Shown piece after piece: positions 50,648 to 59,782 of a DNA stretch of 64,000 bases (position 1 is the first letter of the stretch; each line of letters starts with the position of its first letter). Both the position numbers and the translations under genes were made by a program. A model generated the notes under the pieces. It searched no databases, was not told the origin of the DNA, and saw only the letters and a program-made list of their open reading frames with translations. This DNA comes from Brevibacillus gelatini (GTDB taxonomy: Bacteria > Bacillota > Bacilli > Brevibacillales > Brevibacillaceae): contig NZ_RHHS01000032.1 of assembly GCF_003710935.1 (NCBI RefSeq), forward strand, positions 88,876-152,875, read 5' to 3'.

Positions 50648-51514
50648 ATGGAACACGTACAGGAGCGTATTCGCAAGCATTTTCCGACACTGACCGCCCG
50701 GCAGAAGCTGGCCGCCAAATTCATTCTCGCTGAACCACAAATCGTAGCCCAAAAGCCCGCAAAGGTAGTGGCAGCGCTGAGCGGGACGAGTGAAACGACA
50801 GTCATTCGCCTCTCTTACGCGCTTGGTTACTCCGGGTACAGCGAATTGCAAAATGAAGTTCGCAGCTCCCTGCTCGAACGCGTGCAAAAAGCAGATGCGA
50901 TCAGCAGTCTGCGGGCGGTGGCGGAAAATATTCGCGGACAGGACGATCTGATCCGCTTCAACATGGAACAGGATATCGCCTACATCCGGCAAACGCTGGG
51001 CGGGCTGCAAAAGGAACAGCTTCAACAAGCCATCACGCGCATTATGTCCGCCAGCCATATCCTCGTCGTCGGCTTCCGCAGCTCCTACGCCCCGGCCCAC
51101 TGGCTCGCTTTTGCGCTCAACTTGGTAAAAGGAAACGTGCATCTGTACAAAGGCCCTGTAGATGATGCGAACTATTTGCTGACCAGGATCGATGCGGGCT
51201 GGCTCGTCATTGCGCTCTCTTTTCCCCGCTACGTCAATGAAACGATTTTGTTCACCAAGGCAGCGAAGGAGCGAGGCGCTGTCGTTTTGGGAATCACGGA
51301 CGACGAATTGTCTCCGGTCGGCACGATTGCCGATCAGGTTTTGAAAGTGTACGCGCCTGCGCCAACCGCCCTGAAAGGAATGACCGCGATTTTTTCCATG
51401 CTGAACCTTCTCGTCAACGGCGTGGTCCAGTCTGACGGCAAGCAGGTGCAGGAGCGGCTGCGCCATTACGAGAACACGAGCCGCCAAATCTATCCGTTTG
51501 CGGGAGAAACCTGA
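50648..51514 (+). CDS. MurR/RpiR-family regulator with SIS domain
   Basis: A 288-residue regulator. N-terminal HTH_6 domain: RIRKHFPTLTARQKLAAKFIL ... S-G-T-S-E-T-T-V-I-R-L-S-Y-A-L-G-Y-S-G-Y-S-E-L-Q. C-terminal SIS (sugar-phosphate isomerase) domain from about 120: A-S-H-I-L-V-V-G-F-R-S-S-Y-A-P-A and G-W-L-V-I-A-L-S-F-P-R-Y. The effector is likely a phosphosugar or related metabolite. It lies 39 bp before the enolase-superfamily gene and probably controls it. Confidence 0.9.
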   Translation: MEHVQERIRKHFPTLTARQKLAAKFILAEPQIVAQKPAKVVAALSGTSETTVIRLSYALGYSGYSELQNEVRSSLLERVQKADAISSLRAVAENIRGQDDLIRFNMEQDIAYIRQTLGGLQKEQLQQAITRIMSASHILVVGFRSSYAPAHWLAFALNLVKGNVHLYKGPVDDANYLLTRIDAGWLVIALSFPRYVNETILFTKAAKERGAVVLGITDDELSPVGTIADQVLKVYAPAPTALKGMTAIFSMLNLLVNGVVQSDGKQVQERLRHYENTSRQIYPFAGET

Positions 51515-51553
51515 CCGACAGGTGAAACATCAATACAGAAGGGATGAAGAGCA

Positions 51554-52666
51554 TTGAAAATCGAGCGCATTGAGCTTAAGCAACTGCACATACCGCTTCG
51601 CTTCCGTTTTGAAACAAGCTTTGGCTACACGCTGGTCAAGGAGCTGATTCTCGTTAGCGTCTACGGAGAAGGGGAGGTCGGCTACGCCGAGAGCGTGGCA
51701 ATGCCGGACCCTTACTATAATGAAGAAACGACCGAAACCGTATGGCACATGATGGAGCGCTTCCTCGTTCCAAAGCTGTTTGCCAACCCGATTGAGACGC
51801 CGGAAGATGTAGATCGGCTGTTTGCCCCCGTCCGCCGCAACAACATGGCGAAGGCGGCATTGGAAGGGGCCATCTGGGATTTGTACTGCAAGCAAAAAGG
51901 GCTGTCGCTGGCAAAGGCGCTGGGCGGAACCAAATCGGTGATTGATGTCGGCATCAGCATCGGGATTGAACCGACAGTCGATCAGGTGCTGGCAAAAGTC
52001 GAGCGGCACCTTGCGGAAGGCTACAAAAAAATCAAGGTAAAAATCAAGCCAGGGTTTGATGTGGAGCTGATTCGCGCGATCCGCAAACAATTTGGCAACG
52101 ATGTGCCGTTGATGGCAGACGCGAACTCGGCCTACACGCTGGAGCACATCGACGTGATGAAGGAGCTGGATCAATACGGACTGATGATGATCGAGCAGCC
52201 GCTGGCGCATGACGACATCATCGATCACGCCAAGCTGCAGCGCGAGCTTTCCACGCCGATTTGCCTGGACGAAAGCATTCACAGCGTGGAGGATGCGCGA
52301 AAAGCAATCGAGCTTGGCAGTTGCGGCATCATCAATATTAAAATCGGCCGTGTCGGCGGGCTGACCGAGTCGAAGCGGATTCACGATTTTTGCCAGTCGC
52401 AGAACATTCCGGTCTGGTGCGGAGGCATGCTTGAATCCGGGGTCGGCCGCGCGCACAATGTCGCCATTACCAGCCTGCCAAACTTCACGATACCGGGCGA
52501 TACAGCGGCATCCAGCCGTTATTGGGAGGAAGATATTGTGGAGGGCGGCATCGAGCTGATCGCTCCAGGTCAACTGGCAGTCCCGGATGGTCCGGGAATC
52601 GGCTACGCCCTGAATACACGGGCGATTGGCAACTACGTGCTTCGCTCGGTGAATTTTCGGCCGTAG
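51554..52666 (+). CDS. N-acylamino acid racemase / o-succinylbenzoate synthase family
   Basis: Enolase-superfamily enzyme of 370 residues. N-terminal capping domain; barrel with catalytic K-x-K in IKVKIKPGFD (about 160), metal ligands in M-A-D-A-N-S-A (Asp), I-E-Q-P (Glu) and C-L-D-E-S (Asp), and the second catalytic lysine in IINIKIGRVGG (about 258). Members are OSB synthase (menaquinone) or N-succinylamino acid racemase. No men genes adjoin, and an RpiR regulator precedes it, so racemase or another role is favoured (inference). Start TTG at 51554. Confidence 0.85.
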   Translation: MKIERIELKQLHIPLRFRFETSFGYTLVKELILVSVYGEGEVGYAESVAMPDPYYNEETTETVWHMMERFLVPKLFANPIETPEDVDRLFAPVRRNNMAKAALEGAIWDLYCKQKGLSLAKALGGTKSVIDVGISIGIEPTVDQVLAKVERHLAEGYKKIKVKIKPGFDVELIRAIRKQFGNDVPLMADANSAYTLEHIDVMKELDQYGLMMIEQPLAHDDIIDHAKLQRELSTPICLDESIHSVEDARKAIELGSCGIINIKIGRVGGLTESKRIHDFCQSQNIPVWCGGMLESGVGRAHNVAITSLPNFTIPGDTAASSRYWEEDIVEGGIELIAPGQLAVPDGPGIGYALNTRAIGNYVLRSVNFRP

Positions 52667-52704
52667 CCTGCCCGGTTTTCACGATTTTTCCCGGACATTG
52701 GATC

Positions 52705-52757
52705 GAAAAAACGCGCTCCTGCAAGCATGTCGCTCGCTTGCCAGGGGCGCGTTTTTC
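52705..52757. terminator. Strong bidirectional-type hairpin
   Basis: AAAAAACGCGC with CCTGCAAGC pairs with GCTTGCCAGG and GCGCGTTTTT. Confidence 0.85.
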
Positions 52758-52853
52758 AATCCGGCTGCCGACTCATTTACTAAATATAATTATTGAAAAA
52801 GTATAATATCATGGATACAATAAGTGGAAAAGGCAAAAGAGGAAGATGCAGGG

Positions 52854-54116
52854 ATGAAAGAGCTATGGAGACAGCAGCCCTTTCGCATGTACTGGCTCGG
52901 CATGTTTTTGTCGGGACTCGGCGATCAGTTTGGCTGGATGGGGCTTACCTGGTTTGTCATGAAAAAAACAGGCTCGTCAGCCGCGATGGGGGGCGTCGTG
53001 CTCGCGTACATGCTGCCTGCTGTGTTTGCGGGTCTGGTGGCAGGAGTTTTGCTGGACCGATTTGATCGCCGAAAGCTGATTGTGCTGGACAATGTAGCGC
53101 GCGGCCTGATTTTTCTTGCACTGGTGACTTTGCTGCAGGTCGACCATGTTCCGCTTTTTTGGGTTTACGTGTTGATTGTGATGGCAGGCACGCTTTCTCC
53201 GCTCAGTACGGCGGGTGCCCAGACGCTGCTGCCAAGGCTGGTGGCTGACAAAGGACATCTCATCAAGGCGAACGGCCTCATGGAAAGCCAGTGGCAGATC
53301 CATTACATGTTCGGTCCGGCGCTGGCCGGGGTATTGATCGGGCTGATTGGCGAAGCAAACGTGCTGTTGATTGATGCCCTAAGCTTCTTTGCCTGCGCAC
53401 TCTGTTTTTGGCGCTTGCCAAAAGAAAGGACGAAAAGCGCCCTTCCGGAATCGGCGGCGCAACCCGCGCAGATCGGCCAGTTTTTGCACTCGCTCTTTAC
53501 GGACATGAAGACGGGATACCGCTATTTGTTCGGAAAAAAGCAAATGGTGGCGCTCGTGCTGTTCACCTTTTTGTTCAATATGTCATACGGGCCAATTGAG
53601 GTCGCGCTGCCGCTGTATGCCAACCAGGAGTTGCCGGGAGGTTCGGTTGCGCTGGGGATGCTCTGGTCGTCGCTTGCGGTCGGGGCGCTGCTCGGGTCTT
53701 TGTTTTTCTCGACGATTTCCTGGCGGATACCTCTGGGGGTGACATTGGCGGGCATTATCGTTTTGTGGGGAATGACGACCATGCCGCTTGCGCTCTTTTC
53801 GCGGCTGGAGGTGGCGATGATCGCGATGGCGTTGGCCGGCTTCAGCTTTTCGCCCTATAACATCATGTACAGAAGCTACCTGCAAAGAGAAGTCCCGGAT
53901 GCTTTGCTGGGAAGGGTGATGACGAGCATCCGGACGATTACAGGTACGGGCATGCCGGCTGGCGCGGCAGTCTCGGGGGTGCTGATCCCTGCACTGGGCG
54001 TACAGGGACTGTTCGGGGCAGCGGCGGCTGTTTGCATCGTGTGTGGGCTTGCGGCCTTCCGGGTGCTGCGCGATCTGGACAAACCGTCACTTGCGGTTGA
54101 GGAGCGGGGCGACTAG
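52854..54116 (+). CDS. MFS transporter (macrolide-efflux-like)
   Basis: A 420-residue membrane protein with about 12 helices. R-M-Y-W-L-G-M-F-L-S-G-L-G-D-Q-F at the start and L-D-R-F-D-R-R-K-L in the loop after helix 2 are typical of the MFS-3/macrolide-efflux subgroup. The ATG at 52854 is preceded by AGAGGAAG (11 bp); a GTG at 52824 lacks a site. TATAAT at 52802-52807 could be its -10. The 3' end overlaps the convergent SDR gene by 30 bp. Confidence 0.85.
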   Translation: MKELWRQQPFRMYWLGMFLSGLGDQFGWMGLTWFVMKKTGSSAAMGGVVLAYMLPAVFAGLVAGVLLDRFDRRKLIVLDNVARGLIFLALVTLLQVDHVPLFWVYVLIVMAGTLSPLSTAGAQTLLPRLVADKGHLIKANGLMESQWQIHYMFGPALAGVLIGLIGEANVLLIDALSFFACALCFWRLPKERTKSALPESAAQPAQIGQFLHSLFTDMKTGYRYLFGKKQMVALVLFTFLFNMSYGPIEVALPLYANQELPGGSVALGMLWSSLAVGALLGSLFFSTISWRIPLGVTLAGIIVLWGMTTMPLALFSRLEVAMIAMALAGFSFSPYNIMYRSYLQREVPDALLGRVMTSIRTITGTGMPAGAAVSGVLIPALGVQGLFGAAAAVCIVCGLAAFRVLRDLDKPSLAVEERGD

Positions 54117-54863
54117 CTTTTTGAGGCGCGCAGGCAACAGACCGTAGAGCACGGACAGCATTTTCAGGCGATAGGGCATCGCCACTTCGGAACGGTTGGA
54201 TTGGACGGCTTTGTAAATGTGGCGGGCCGTTTCGTCTGCGGTGAGCAAATAACGAGCGACCTTGCTGCGATACGCTCCGGTCCTGTCTGCCTTTTCCAAA
54301 AAAGGAGTGTCGATCGGTCCGGGCATGGCGCAGGTGACGCGAACGCCGCTTCCGGCAAGCTCGTGCTGCAAACCTTCGCTAAAGCGGATCACCGCCGCTT
54401 TGCTCGCCGCGTAGACGGATGCCTTGGCGGTCGCGACCTGTCCGGCGAGCGAGGCGATATTGACGATGTGCCCTGAGCCGTGGTCGAGCATCATCGGCAA
54501 AAAGGCGCGGGTGGTGTACATCACGCCGGCAATGTTCGTGCGCAACGTTTCCTCCAGCTCGTCAATGTCCATGCCGATGAGCGTCTCGAACACGGCAATG
54601 CCCGCATTGTTGTAGAGGATGTCACATCGGCCGAAGCGGACGTGCACCCAGGCAGCAAAGCGGCGGACGTCCTCGTTGTTTCCGACATTGACGGTATAGG
54701 AAAAAAAGCGGTTTGGATCAGGGGCAAAAACTGTGGACTCGTGGGTGACGGGCTTGCGTGTTGCGGCGATGACGAGGTCGCCTTTTTCCAGATGCAGCCG
54801 GGTCAACGCCTGACCGAGACCGCCGGAAGCCCCGGTAATGACGACCACACGGGGAGCGTGCAT
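54087..54863 (-). CDS. Short-chain dehydrogenase/reductase
   Basis: Classical SDR of 258 residues. N-terminal cofactor motif VVVITGASGGLGQAL (TGxxxGxG), a basic A-A-T-R-K-P after strand 2 that favours NADP, N-N-A-G in ILYNNAGIAV, catalytic Ser in VNIASLAGQ, and Y-A-A-S-K-A-A (YxxxK). AAAGAGGATGG precedes the ATG at 54863. Substrate unknown. Overlaps the convergent MFS gene tail. Confidence 0.92.
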   Translation of the reverse strand: MHAPRVVVITGASGGLGQALTRLHLEKGDLVIAATRKPVTHESTVFAPDPNRFFSYTVNVGNNEDVRRFAAWVHVRFGRCDILYNNAGIAVFETLIGMDIDELEETLRTNIAGVMYTTRAFLPMMLDHGSGHIVNIASLAGQVATAKASVYAASKAAVIRFSEGLQHELAGSGVRVTCAMPGPIDTPFLEKADRTGAYRSKVARYLLTADETARHIYKAVQSNRSEVAMPYRLKMLSVLYGLLPARLKKLVAPLLNRK

Positions 54864-54966
54864 AAGACCATCCTCTTTTCTATGGGAATTGTTGGCAGCT
54901 GTTTGTGTTTCATAAGTATAAGCCCCAGACGAATGGTGAAGGATAGCGTCTAGGAGGTGAAAACTT

Positions 54967-55194
54967 ATGCCACAAGTAAAATGCAGCGTAGCAAACTGTG
55001 AGTATTGGGCGCAAGGCAATCTTTGCAGCGCCGACGAAATCATGGTAGAGATCGACTCGCATGCCAGCGCAAACAAAATGAAGGAAGAGTTTGCCGGCGA
55101 GTATGGGCAAAACACAGGCCACCAGGATCATGCGAGCAAGTCGTCCGAAACCTGTTGCCAGACGTTCAAGCCGAAAACGTCTGAGAAGAAGTAA
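54967..55194 (+). CDS. DUF1540 domain protein
   Basis: A 75-residue protein with VKCSVANCEYWAQGNLCSADEIMV, the Cys-rich DUF1540 core (C-x5-C-x8-C), and a second CC near the C-terminus. A single zinc-finger-like unit is likely. Function unknown; family members occur in spore formers. TAGGAGGTG lies before the ATG. Confidence 0.85.
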   Translation: MPQVKCSVANCEYWAQGNLCSADEIMVEIDSHASANKMKEEFAGEYGQNTGHQDHASKSSETCCQTFKPKTSEKK

Positions 55195-55280
55195 CTGCCC
55201 CGATCTGTTTGCGGACAGGGCGTTTTTTTGCCTGCTGTCTGATGCGGACAATTGCAGGGCCTTCTCGTGCGCTTTGGCAC

Positions 55281-55319
55281 GCAAAAAGACGTATCCCGCG
55301 ATGGAGATACGTCTTTTTG
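55281..55319. terminator. Bidirectional intrinsic terminator
   Basis: GCAAAAAGACGTATC pairs with GATACGTCTTTTTGC around a short loop. Confidence 0.88.
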
Positions 55320-55343
55320 CTAGGCATAACCAGGGGGCTGCTG

Positions 55344-55934
55344 TTACACAAGGGCTTGTCCAAACGTAAGCGCCTTGAGCTTCCGGTCGACTTCCTCCCA
55401 GGAGCTCACGCGGTGTACCAGCTCGGGGAGCCGGGCCTGGTTGTATGGCGTATCGAATAAAAAGACGGGAATTTGCAACGCTTCGGACAATTGCAAGGCA
55501 TTTTCCAGCCGATCCTCCAAAAACAGGTCCACGCCCCATTTCCGTGCAGCTTCCAGCTTGTCGTGGGAGCCGAGCAAATCCACTTCATGGTACGGGATTT
55601 GGTAACGGGCAAACCAGTTCAGCGTCACGTCATGATGCCGCGCTTCCCTGGCGCTGATGTAGATCAGCTTGTGCGCAGGATACCACTTGCGCAGCACCTG
55701 GTCGGCAATTCCGTGCACAGGTGCTTCGTTGTACAGGCGCTCCCCGTTCTGGTCGAGCCACTGCTCAAATTCCGCCTCTGTAATCTGATATACGTTGGCC
55801 AAATTGTAATCGTAACAGTCTTCATATCGTAAATCTCTTCCAAAGCTCTCGTTCATCATTGGCACAATACTGCTGGGTGACGTCACTGTACCGTCAATAT
55901 CAATGCCAATGGTTAGGATTTTCTCTGGTTTCAT
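55344..55934 (-). CDS. 5'-nucleotidase, NT5C type (HAD family)
   Basis: HAD phosphatase of 196 residues. Motif I is ILTIGIDIDGTVTSP (DxDGT), motif II I-Y-I-S-A-R, motif III K-L-E-A-A-R-K-W-G and L-F-L-E-D-R (Asp). The family (NT5C, Pfam 06941) dephosphorylates deoxynucleotides; Bacillus YqfW/YorS are relatives. GCGAGAGGATG just precedes the ATG. Substrate range is not readable. Confidence 0.87.
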   Translation of the reverse strand: MKPEKILTIGIDIDGTVTSPSSIVPMMNESFGRDLRYEDCYDYNLANVYQITEAEFEQWLDQNGERLYNEAPVHGIADQVLRKWYPAHKLIYISAREARHHDVTLNWFARYQIPYHEVDLLGSHDKLEAARKWGVDLFLEDRLENALQLSEALQIPVFLFDTPYNQARLPELVHRVSSWEEVDRKLKALTFGQALV

Positions 55935-56030
55935 CCTCTCGCCTCCAGTTTAAATTGTACACCGCAGGCAGACAATAAGGCTACTTCCTTCACTAACAAA
56001 ACCTTTGCCAAAAAAGGGGCTGAGCATGGT

Positions 56031-56630
56031 ATGTTGGATCGACGTGAACGCATGAATGCGAAGCGGAAGGAAGATACCGGCTTTTCCGAGACCGTAGACC
56101 AGCACGACAGGGAGTTTACGGTGGAAACCTGGACCCAGGCTGCCTTCGACGAACACGAGGGACGCTCCAGGCGAGGGATTCACTACGACCCCCACTCTTT
56201 GACAGAGCGCTACTCAGGCGAGCTGGAGGACAGAGTGGAAAACGGCAGGGGGGAGAAAGATTTTTCCGAGCGCCTGGATGGAGAGGTTCTGACACAGGAG
56301 GACCGTGCGCCGGCCGCTTCTGTACGAGACGATGACATCGAGGCAGCATCGGAAATCGCCGAACCGATCCCTGCACGTCGTTCTGGGCGTGAGGTCAACG
56401 ATGACGACGACAGTCGGGAAAGCGGAGCCAGCGGGATTGGCATAACAGGTCTGGGGCTATCGATCCTGTCCCTGTTCCTCATGCCGTATTTCATGGCCCC
56501 TATCGGGATGGTGCTTGGCTATCTGGCGTATCGCCGGGGCTCGCGAACACTGGGCGCCTGGGCGATGATCGTGGGTGCGCTCGCCATTTTGGGAGCGCTG
56601 GTGATTTACCCGTACTACACGGCCCGCTAA
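56031..56630 (+). CDS. Membrane protein with acidic N-terminal region
   Basis: A 199-residue protein. Residues 1-130 are polar and charged (R-R-E-R-M-N-A-K-R-K-E-D ... N-D-D-D-D-S-R-E). Two hydrophobic segments follow (GITGLGLSILSLFLMPYFMAP and I-G-M-V-L-G-Y-L-A-Y ... W-A-M-I-V-G-A-L-A-I-L-G-A-L-V), a DUF4190-like pair. Resembles Bacillus YqfX, which neighbours YqfW. ATG at 56031 or 56052; both ribosome binding sites are weak. Confidence 0.7.
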   Translation: MLDRRERMNAKRKEDTGFSETVDQHDREFTVETWTQAAFDEHEGRSRRGIHYDPHSLTERYSGELEDRVENGRGEKDFSERLDGEVLTQEDRAPAASVRDDDIEAASEIAEPIPARRSGREVNDDDDSRESGASGIGITGLGLSILSLFLMPYFMAPIGMVLGYLAYRRGSRTLGAWAMIVGALAILGALVIYPYYTAR

Positions 56631-56644
56631 GCAGCATCAGACCG

Positions 56645-56688
56645 CAAAAAACCTCTCCGGGCATAGAACAGTCCGGAGAGGTTTTTGC
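56645..56688. terminator. Bidirectional intrinsic terminator
   Basis: CAAAAAACCTCTCCGG pairs with CCGGAGAGGTTTTTG. Confidence 0.9.
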
Positions 56689-56699
56689 CTTTGCCCGCT

Positions 56700-57233
56700 T
56701 TAGTTTGTGTACAAGCGGGATAAAAACGGAGTGGTTGCCGCAATGACCGCCTCGCAAAAAACGTCCGCCCTGTTGACACGTCCGCCCGTCAAAAAGGCGT
56801 ACGCCCCGCCGCGGTGGTTGCTTCCGGTCGTCTGACCCCATTCGTCGATGACGACATTCAGTTCGATGCCTTCTGCCATAATGCGTTCTGCTGCCTGTCT
56901 GGGGAGCGGAAAAGCCAGTCCTTTTCCCAGATACAGTTCGCTTCCATTCCAGGCTGCGCAGACGGAGATCAAATACCATTGCTGGGTAAATTCCCGATCA
57001 TACATAAGGCCGCCTTCCAGTCCAAGCCCGATGTCCGCGTGGGGTGCGGAGGCCAGTGCCGCTTTTGCCCGGTTAATCGCTCCGGTAATCGTCTCTTCCT
57101 CGCTCATCGGTTGGCCAGACACGCCTGATGGGACGGATAGACAGATGGGGTCTGTTCCCGTCGCTTTTTGTACCGCCAGCCGTTTTGCTTCGTTTTGGGT
57201 GCCGAGCGCATAGCGTAATGGTGCGTGATTCAT
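56700..57233 (-). CDS. Inosine/xanthosine triphosphatase (YjjX/DUF84 family)
   Basis: House-cleaning NTPase of 177 residues that hydrolyses non-canonical purine nucleotides. Starts LRYALGTQNEAKRLAVQKAT; central G-L-G-L-E-G-G-L and W-Y-L-I-S-V; catalytic E/D clusters around residues 85-100. Bacillus YtxE-like/YjjX length is ~170. GAGGAGAAAACG precedes the ATG. Confidence 0.87.
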   Translation of the reverse strand: MNHAPLRYALGTQNEAKRLAVQKATGTDPICLSVPSGVSGQPMSEEETITGAINRAKAALASAPHADIGLGLEGGLMYDREFTQQWYLISVCAAWNGSELYLGKGLAFPLPRQAAERIMAEGIELNVVIDEWGQTTGSNHRGGAYAFLTGGRVNRADVFCEAVIAATTPFLSRLYTN

Positions 57234-57374
57234 CTGGATCGTTTTCTCCTCTTCTGTCAGGATTGCTCAATCGCTACTGGTAAGTATACCACTTCCCCAA
57301 ACAGGGAGCTGTTGTGTTAAGATAAGTCCATATAAGAACGAGTCAGAAATTACAGAGAAAACGGGGAGTGGCAG

Positions 57375-58235
57375 ATGAATTTTACCAAATTGCATGGCTT
57401 GGGCAACGACTATGTGTACGTCAACTGTTTTGAAGAAAAGTTGACCGGGGTGGACCTTCCGGAGCTGGCAAGACGGGTCAGCGACCGCAACTTCGGCATC
57501 GGCGGCGATGGGCTGATTTTGATTTTGCCATCGGAGCGCGCTGATTTTCGCATGCGTGTGTTCAACAACGACGGAAGCGAGGCGAAAAACTGTGGCAACG
57601 GCTTGCGCTGCGTGAGCAAATACGTCTACGACCACGGCTTGACCCGGCAGACGACGTTTACCGTTGAGACGCTCGGCGGGATCATGAAGCCGGTTGTCTC
57701 GCTCGGGGCAGACGGAAAAGTCGAGCAGGTGACAATCGACATGGGCGAACCGCGCTTTGAGCGGGCGGCGATTCCGATGACAGGCATCCCGGAGGAGCAG
57801 GCGCGTGAGGAAGTGCTGGAAGTGGACGGGGCTGTGTTTACGATGACGGCCGTTTCCATGGGCAACCCGCATGCGATCATTTTCGTCGAGGAAGTCCGGG
57901 ACGAGGACGTGCGCAAATACGGCCCGCAGATCGAGTTTCACGAATGGTTCCCGGAGCGCACCAACGTCGAATTTATCCAAATATTGAATCGGGAAGAAAT
58001 TTTGTTCCGCGTCTGGGAGCGTGGATCGGGTGTGACGCTCGCATGTGGCACAGGTGCTTGTGCAGCGGCAGTGGCAGCAGCGCTCGCGGGCAAAGTCGAC
58101 AGAAAGGTAACAGTGCATCTGGCTGGAGGAGACCTTTTTATCGATTGGCGGGAGGAAGACAATCGCGTCTACATGACAGGGCCTGCTACCGAAGTGTTTG
58201 CAGGGAAGTATCTGGGAGAAATCCCGTATAAATAA
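57375..58235 (+). CDS. dapF: Diaminopimelate epimerase
   Basis: Converts LL- to meso-diaminopimelate for lysine and peptidoglycan, 286 residues. N-terminal half: MNFTKLHGLGNDYVYV, I-G-G-D-G-L-I-L, and the active-site Cys in SEAKNCGNGLRC. Second half: TACGTGACA-like L-A-C-G-T-G-A-C-A-A-A-V (second Cys), with W-E-R-G-S-G just before. GGGGAG lies before the ATG. Monocistronic with its own terminator. Confidence 0.96.
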   Translation: MNFTKLHGLGNDYVYVNCFEEKLTGVDLPELARRVSDRNFGIGGDGLILILPSERADFRMRVFNNDGSEAKNCGNGLRCVSKYVYDHGLTRQTTFTVETLGGIMKPVVSLGADGKVEQVTIDMGEPRFERAAIPMTGIPEEQAREEVLEVDGAVFTMTAVSMGNPHAIIFVEEVRDEDVRKYGPQIEFHEWFPERTNVEFIQILNREEILFRVWERGSGVTLACGTGACAAAVAAALAGKVDRKVTVHLAGGDLFIDWREEDNRVYMTGPATEVFAGKYLGEIPYK

Positions 58236-58267
58236 GTAAGCGCCAGTCCTCTTGGGGGAGAGCACGT

Positions 58268-58306
58268 AAAAAAGCCGTTTCGGTCGCATCAGCCGAAACG
58301 GCTTTT
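58268..58306. terminator. Bidirectional intrinsic terminator
   Basis: AAAAGCCGTTTCGG pairs with CCGAAACGGCTTTT. Confidence 0.9.
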
Positions 58307-58338
58307 CATATTTTTAATAGGCTTGGCACAGCCAGGTT

Positions 58339-59364
58339 CTATTTTCCTGCCGCGATTCGGATGGCGGCCTGATGGTTCGTGTCGACCTGGTTGTCATTGT
58401 GGCGCAAGCTGCCGGGGAAGTGAATATCGAAATGCCCGTCAAAATCGTTATTGGCAATGTACTCGATGCTGTGCGGCATGGACGACATTGAAGCGGCGAG
58501 GCGTCTGCCATTTACCTCGACGATAACAGGACGGACGCTCCAGGAAAAGTTGCCTCCCCAAATGCTCTTGATCGCAGCGCTGTCAGCGGCAGTCAGCGGC
58601 TCGGTGTCCGAGTGGGAAGCGCCGATCGTCCGTTTGACCATGAAGTTTTTTCCGGTGGCAAAATCGGTCACTTTCGCAGTTGCGTTGATCGGGAACAGGT
58701 ACTGGACAGCTTCGAACCAGTCGAGATACTCTCCGTATTTGGCGCCAGCCGTCGCTGTTTGCGGGATGTGGTGAACGGGAACGGTGACGATCTGGCCGAT
58801 TTGCAAATAGTCCGATTCAGACAGCTTGTTGGCTTGCAAAAACTCGGTCAAAGGGATGCCGTGGGCAATGGAGATCGTCCAGGGTGTATCCCCCTTGACA
58901 ACCTGATAGCGCGTATTTTCGACCCAAGGCTTGTCCTGCGCAGATTTGTCCTGCTCGGGTTTTGGCTCAGGCGCTGGCGTTTCCGCTGCCTGTTCCTCCG
59001 TTGGGATTAGCAGTTTTTGCCCGATGAGAATTTCCATTGTTTGCAGGTTGTTCGTATTCACAATAGTTTGAATGCTTACGCCGTGATTGGCCGCAATTTT
59101 CCACAGGACATCGCCGCGTTTCACCGTATAGACGATAGAGCGGGGAGGTATGTACAGCTTTTGTCCAACCAGAATCATGTCTGACGTCAATTGATTCGCC
59201 AACTTGAGCTGCTCGACGGTAATCTGGTGTTTGTAGGCGATATTGCCGAGCGTATCACCAGGCACAACCTGAATCGTTTGGGCAAAAGCCGATGTGACAG
59301 GGAGCAAGCCAGCAACCAGTGCAGTCTGCAGGGCGAGACGTTTCCAGCGTGTTGTTTTGAACAT
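58339..59364 (-). CDS. Secreted LysM protein
   Basis: A 341-residue exported protein: signal peptide to A-F-A (about 28), then three LysM modules (VVPGDTLGNIAYKHQIT, VKRGDVLWKIAANHGVS, VKGDTPWTISIAHGIP), separated by a Pro/Glu/Lys linker. The C-terminal 150 residues (TDFATGKNFMVKRTIGASHSDTEPLTA ... H-F-P-G-S-L-R-H-N-D-N-Q-V-D-T-N-H-Q) match the YkuD-like/peptidoglycan-binding tail found in several Bacillales LysM proteins. GAGGAGAC precedes the ATG at 59364. The frame's upstream extension to 59409 is not supported. Confidence 0.87.
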   Translation of the reverse strand: MFKTTRWKRLALQTALVAGLLPVTSAFAQTIQVVPGDTLGNIAYKHQITVEQLKLANQLTSDMILVGQKLYIPPRSIVYTVKRGDVLWKIAANHGVSIQTIVNTNNLQTMEILIGQKLLIPTEEQAAETPAPEPKPEQDKSAQDKPWVENTRYQVVKGDTPWTISIAHGIPLTEFLQANKLSESDYLQIGQIVTVPVHHIPQTATAGAKYGEYLDWFEAVQYLFPINATAKVTDFATGKNFMVKRTIGASHSDTEPLTAADSAAIKSIWGGNFSWSVRPVIVEVNGRRLAASMSSMPHSIEYIANNDFDGHFDIHFPGSLRHNDNQVDTNHQAAIRIAAGK

Positions 59365-59544
59365 GAAAGTCTCCTCAGATGCCGTAGCGTGATATGTGAC
59401 GTGGTTCATTTCAATTGTACGCAGTCGGCAGGTCCGCTTTCATCCGGTAAATCTATCCTCCATTGGTCGGCACTCCCACTGGACGCGAAAATGGCATCCT
59501 TTTGCCTCGAACGCCATGCGCAAACAGTGCTTTTGGACATAAAA

Positions 59545-59592
59545 ATAGCGCGGTTGCCGCAACAAAGTTGTGCCAGCACCCACGCTATTAAA
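59545..59592 (-). terminator. Probable terminator of the coiled-coil gene
   Basis: AATAGCG (59546-59552) pairs with CGCTATT (59582-59588), with Ts on the minus strand; the long loop makes it weaker. Confidence 0.5.
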
Positions 59593-59610
59593 AGCAAATT
59601 AAGCGAAAAG

Positions 59611-59757
59611 TCACCCGTTGTACACCTCATTTAAATATGCGACGTCATTGCGGTTGAATTGAGGAGTGGTCTTGTTGATTTTGGCCAGTTCCGCCTTCAA
59701 CCTTTTCAATTCGGCTTCCATCTTGCTGATTTTTTCCTGCATGGCTTGTGTTGTCAT
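59611..59757 (-). CDS. Small coiled-coil protein
   Basis: A 48-residue protein: M-Q-E-K-I-S-K-M-E-A-E-L-K-R-L-K-A-E-L-A-K-I, one heptad-type coiled coil, then a polar tail ending N-E-V-Y-N-G. AAGGAGAG lies 8 bp before the ATG. Promoter TTGTCA-16-TATAAT lies at 59783-59810 (minus strand). No family recognised. Confidence 0.65.
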   Translation of the reverse strand: MTTQAMQEKISKMEAELKRLKAELAKINKTTPQFNRNDVAYLNEVYNG

Positions 59758-59782
59758 GGCTGTTCTCTCCTTGTTCCTTGTG

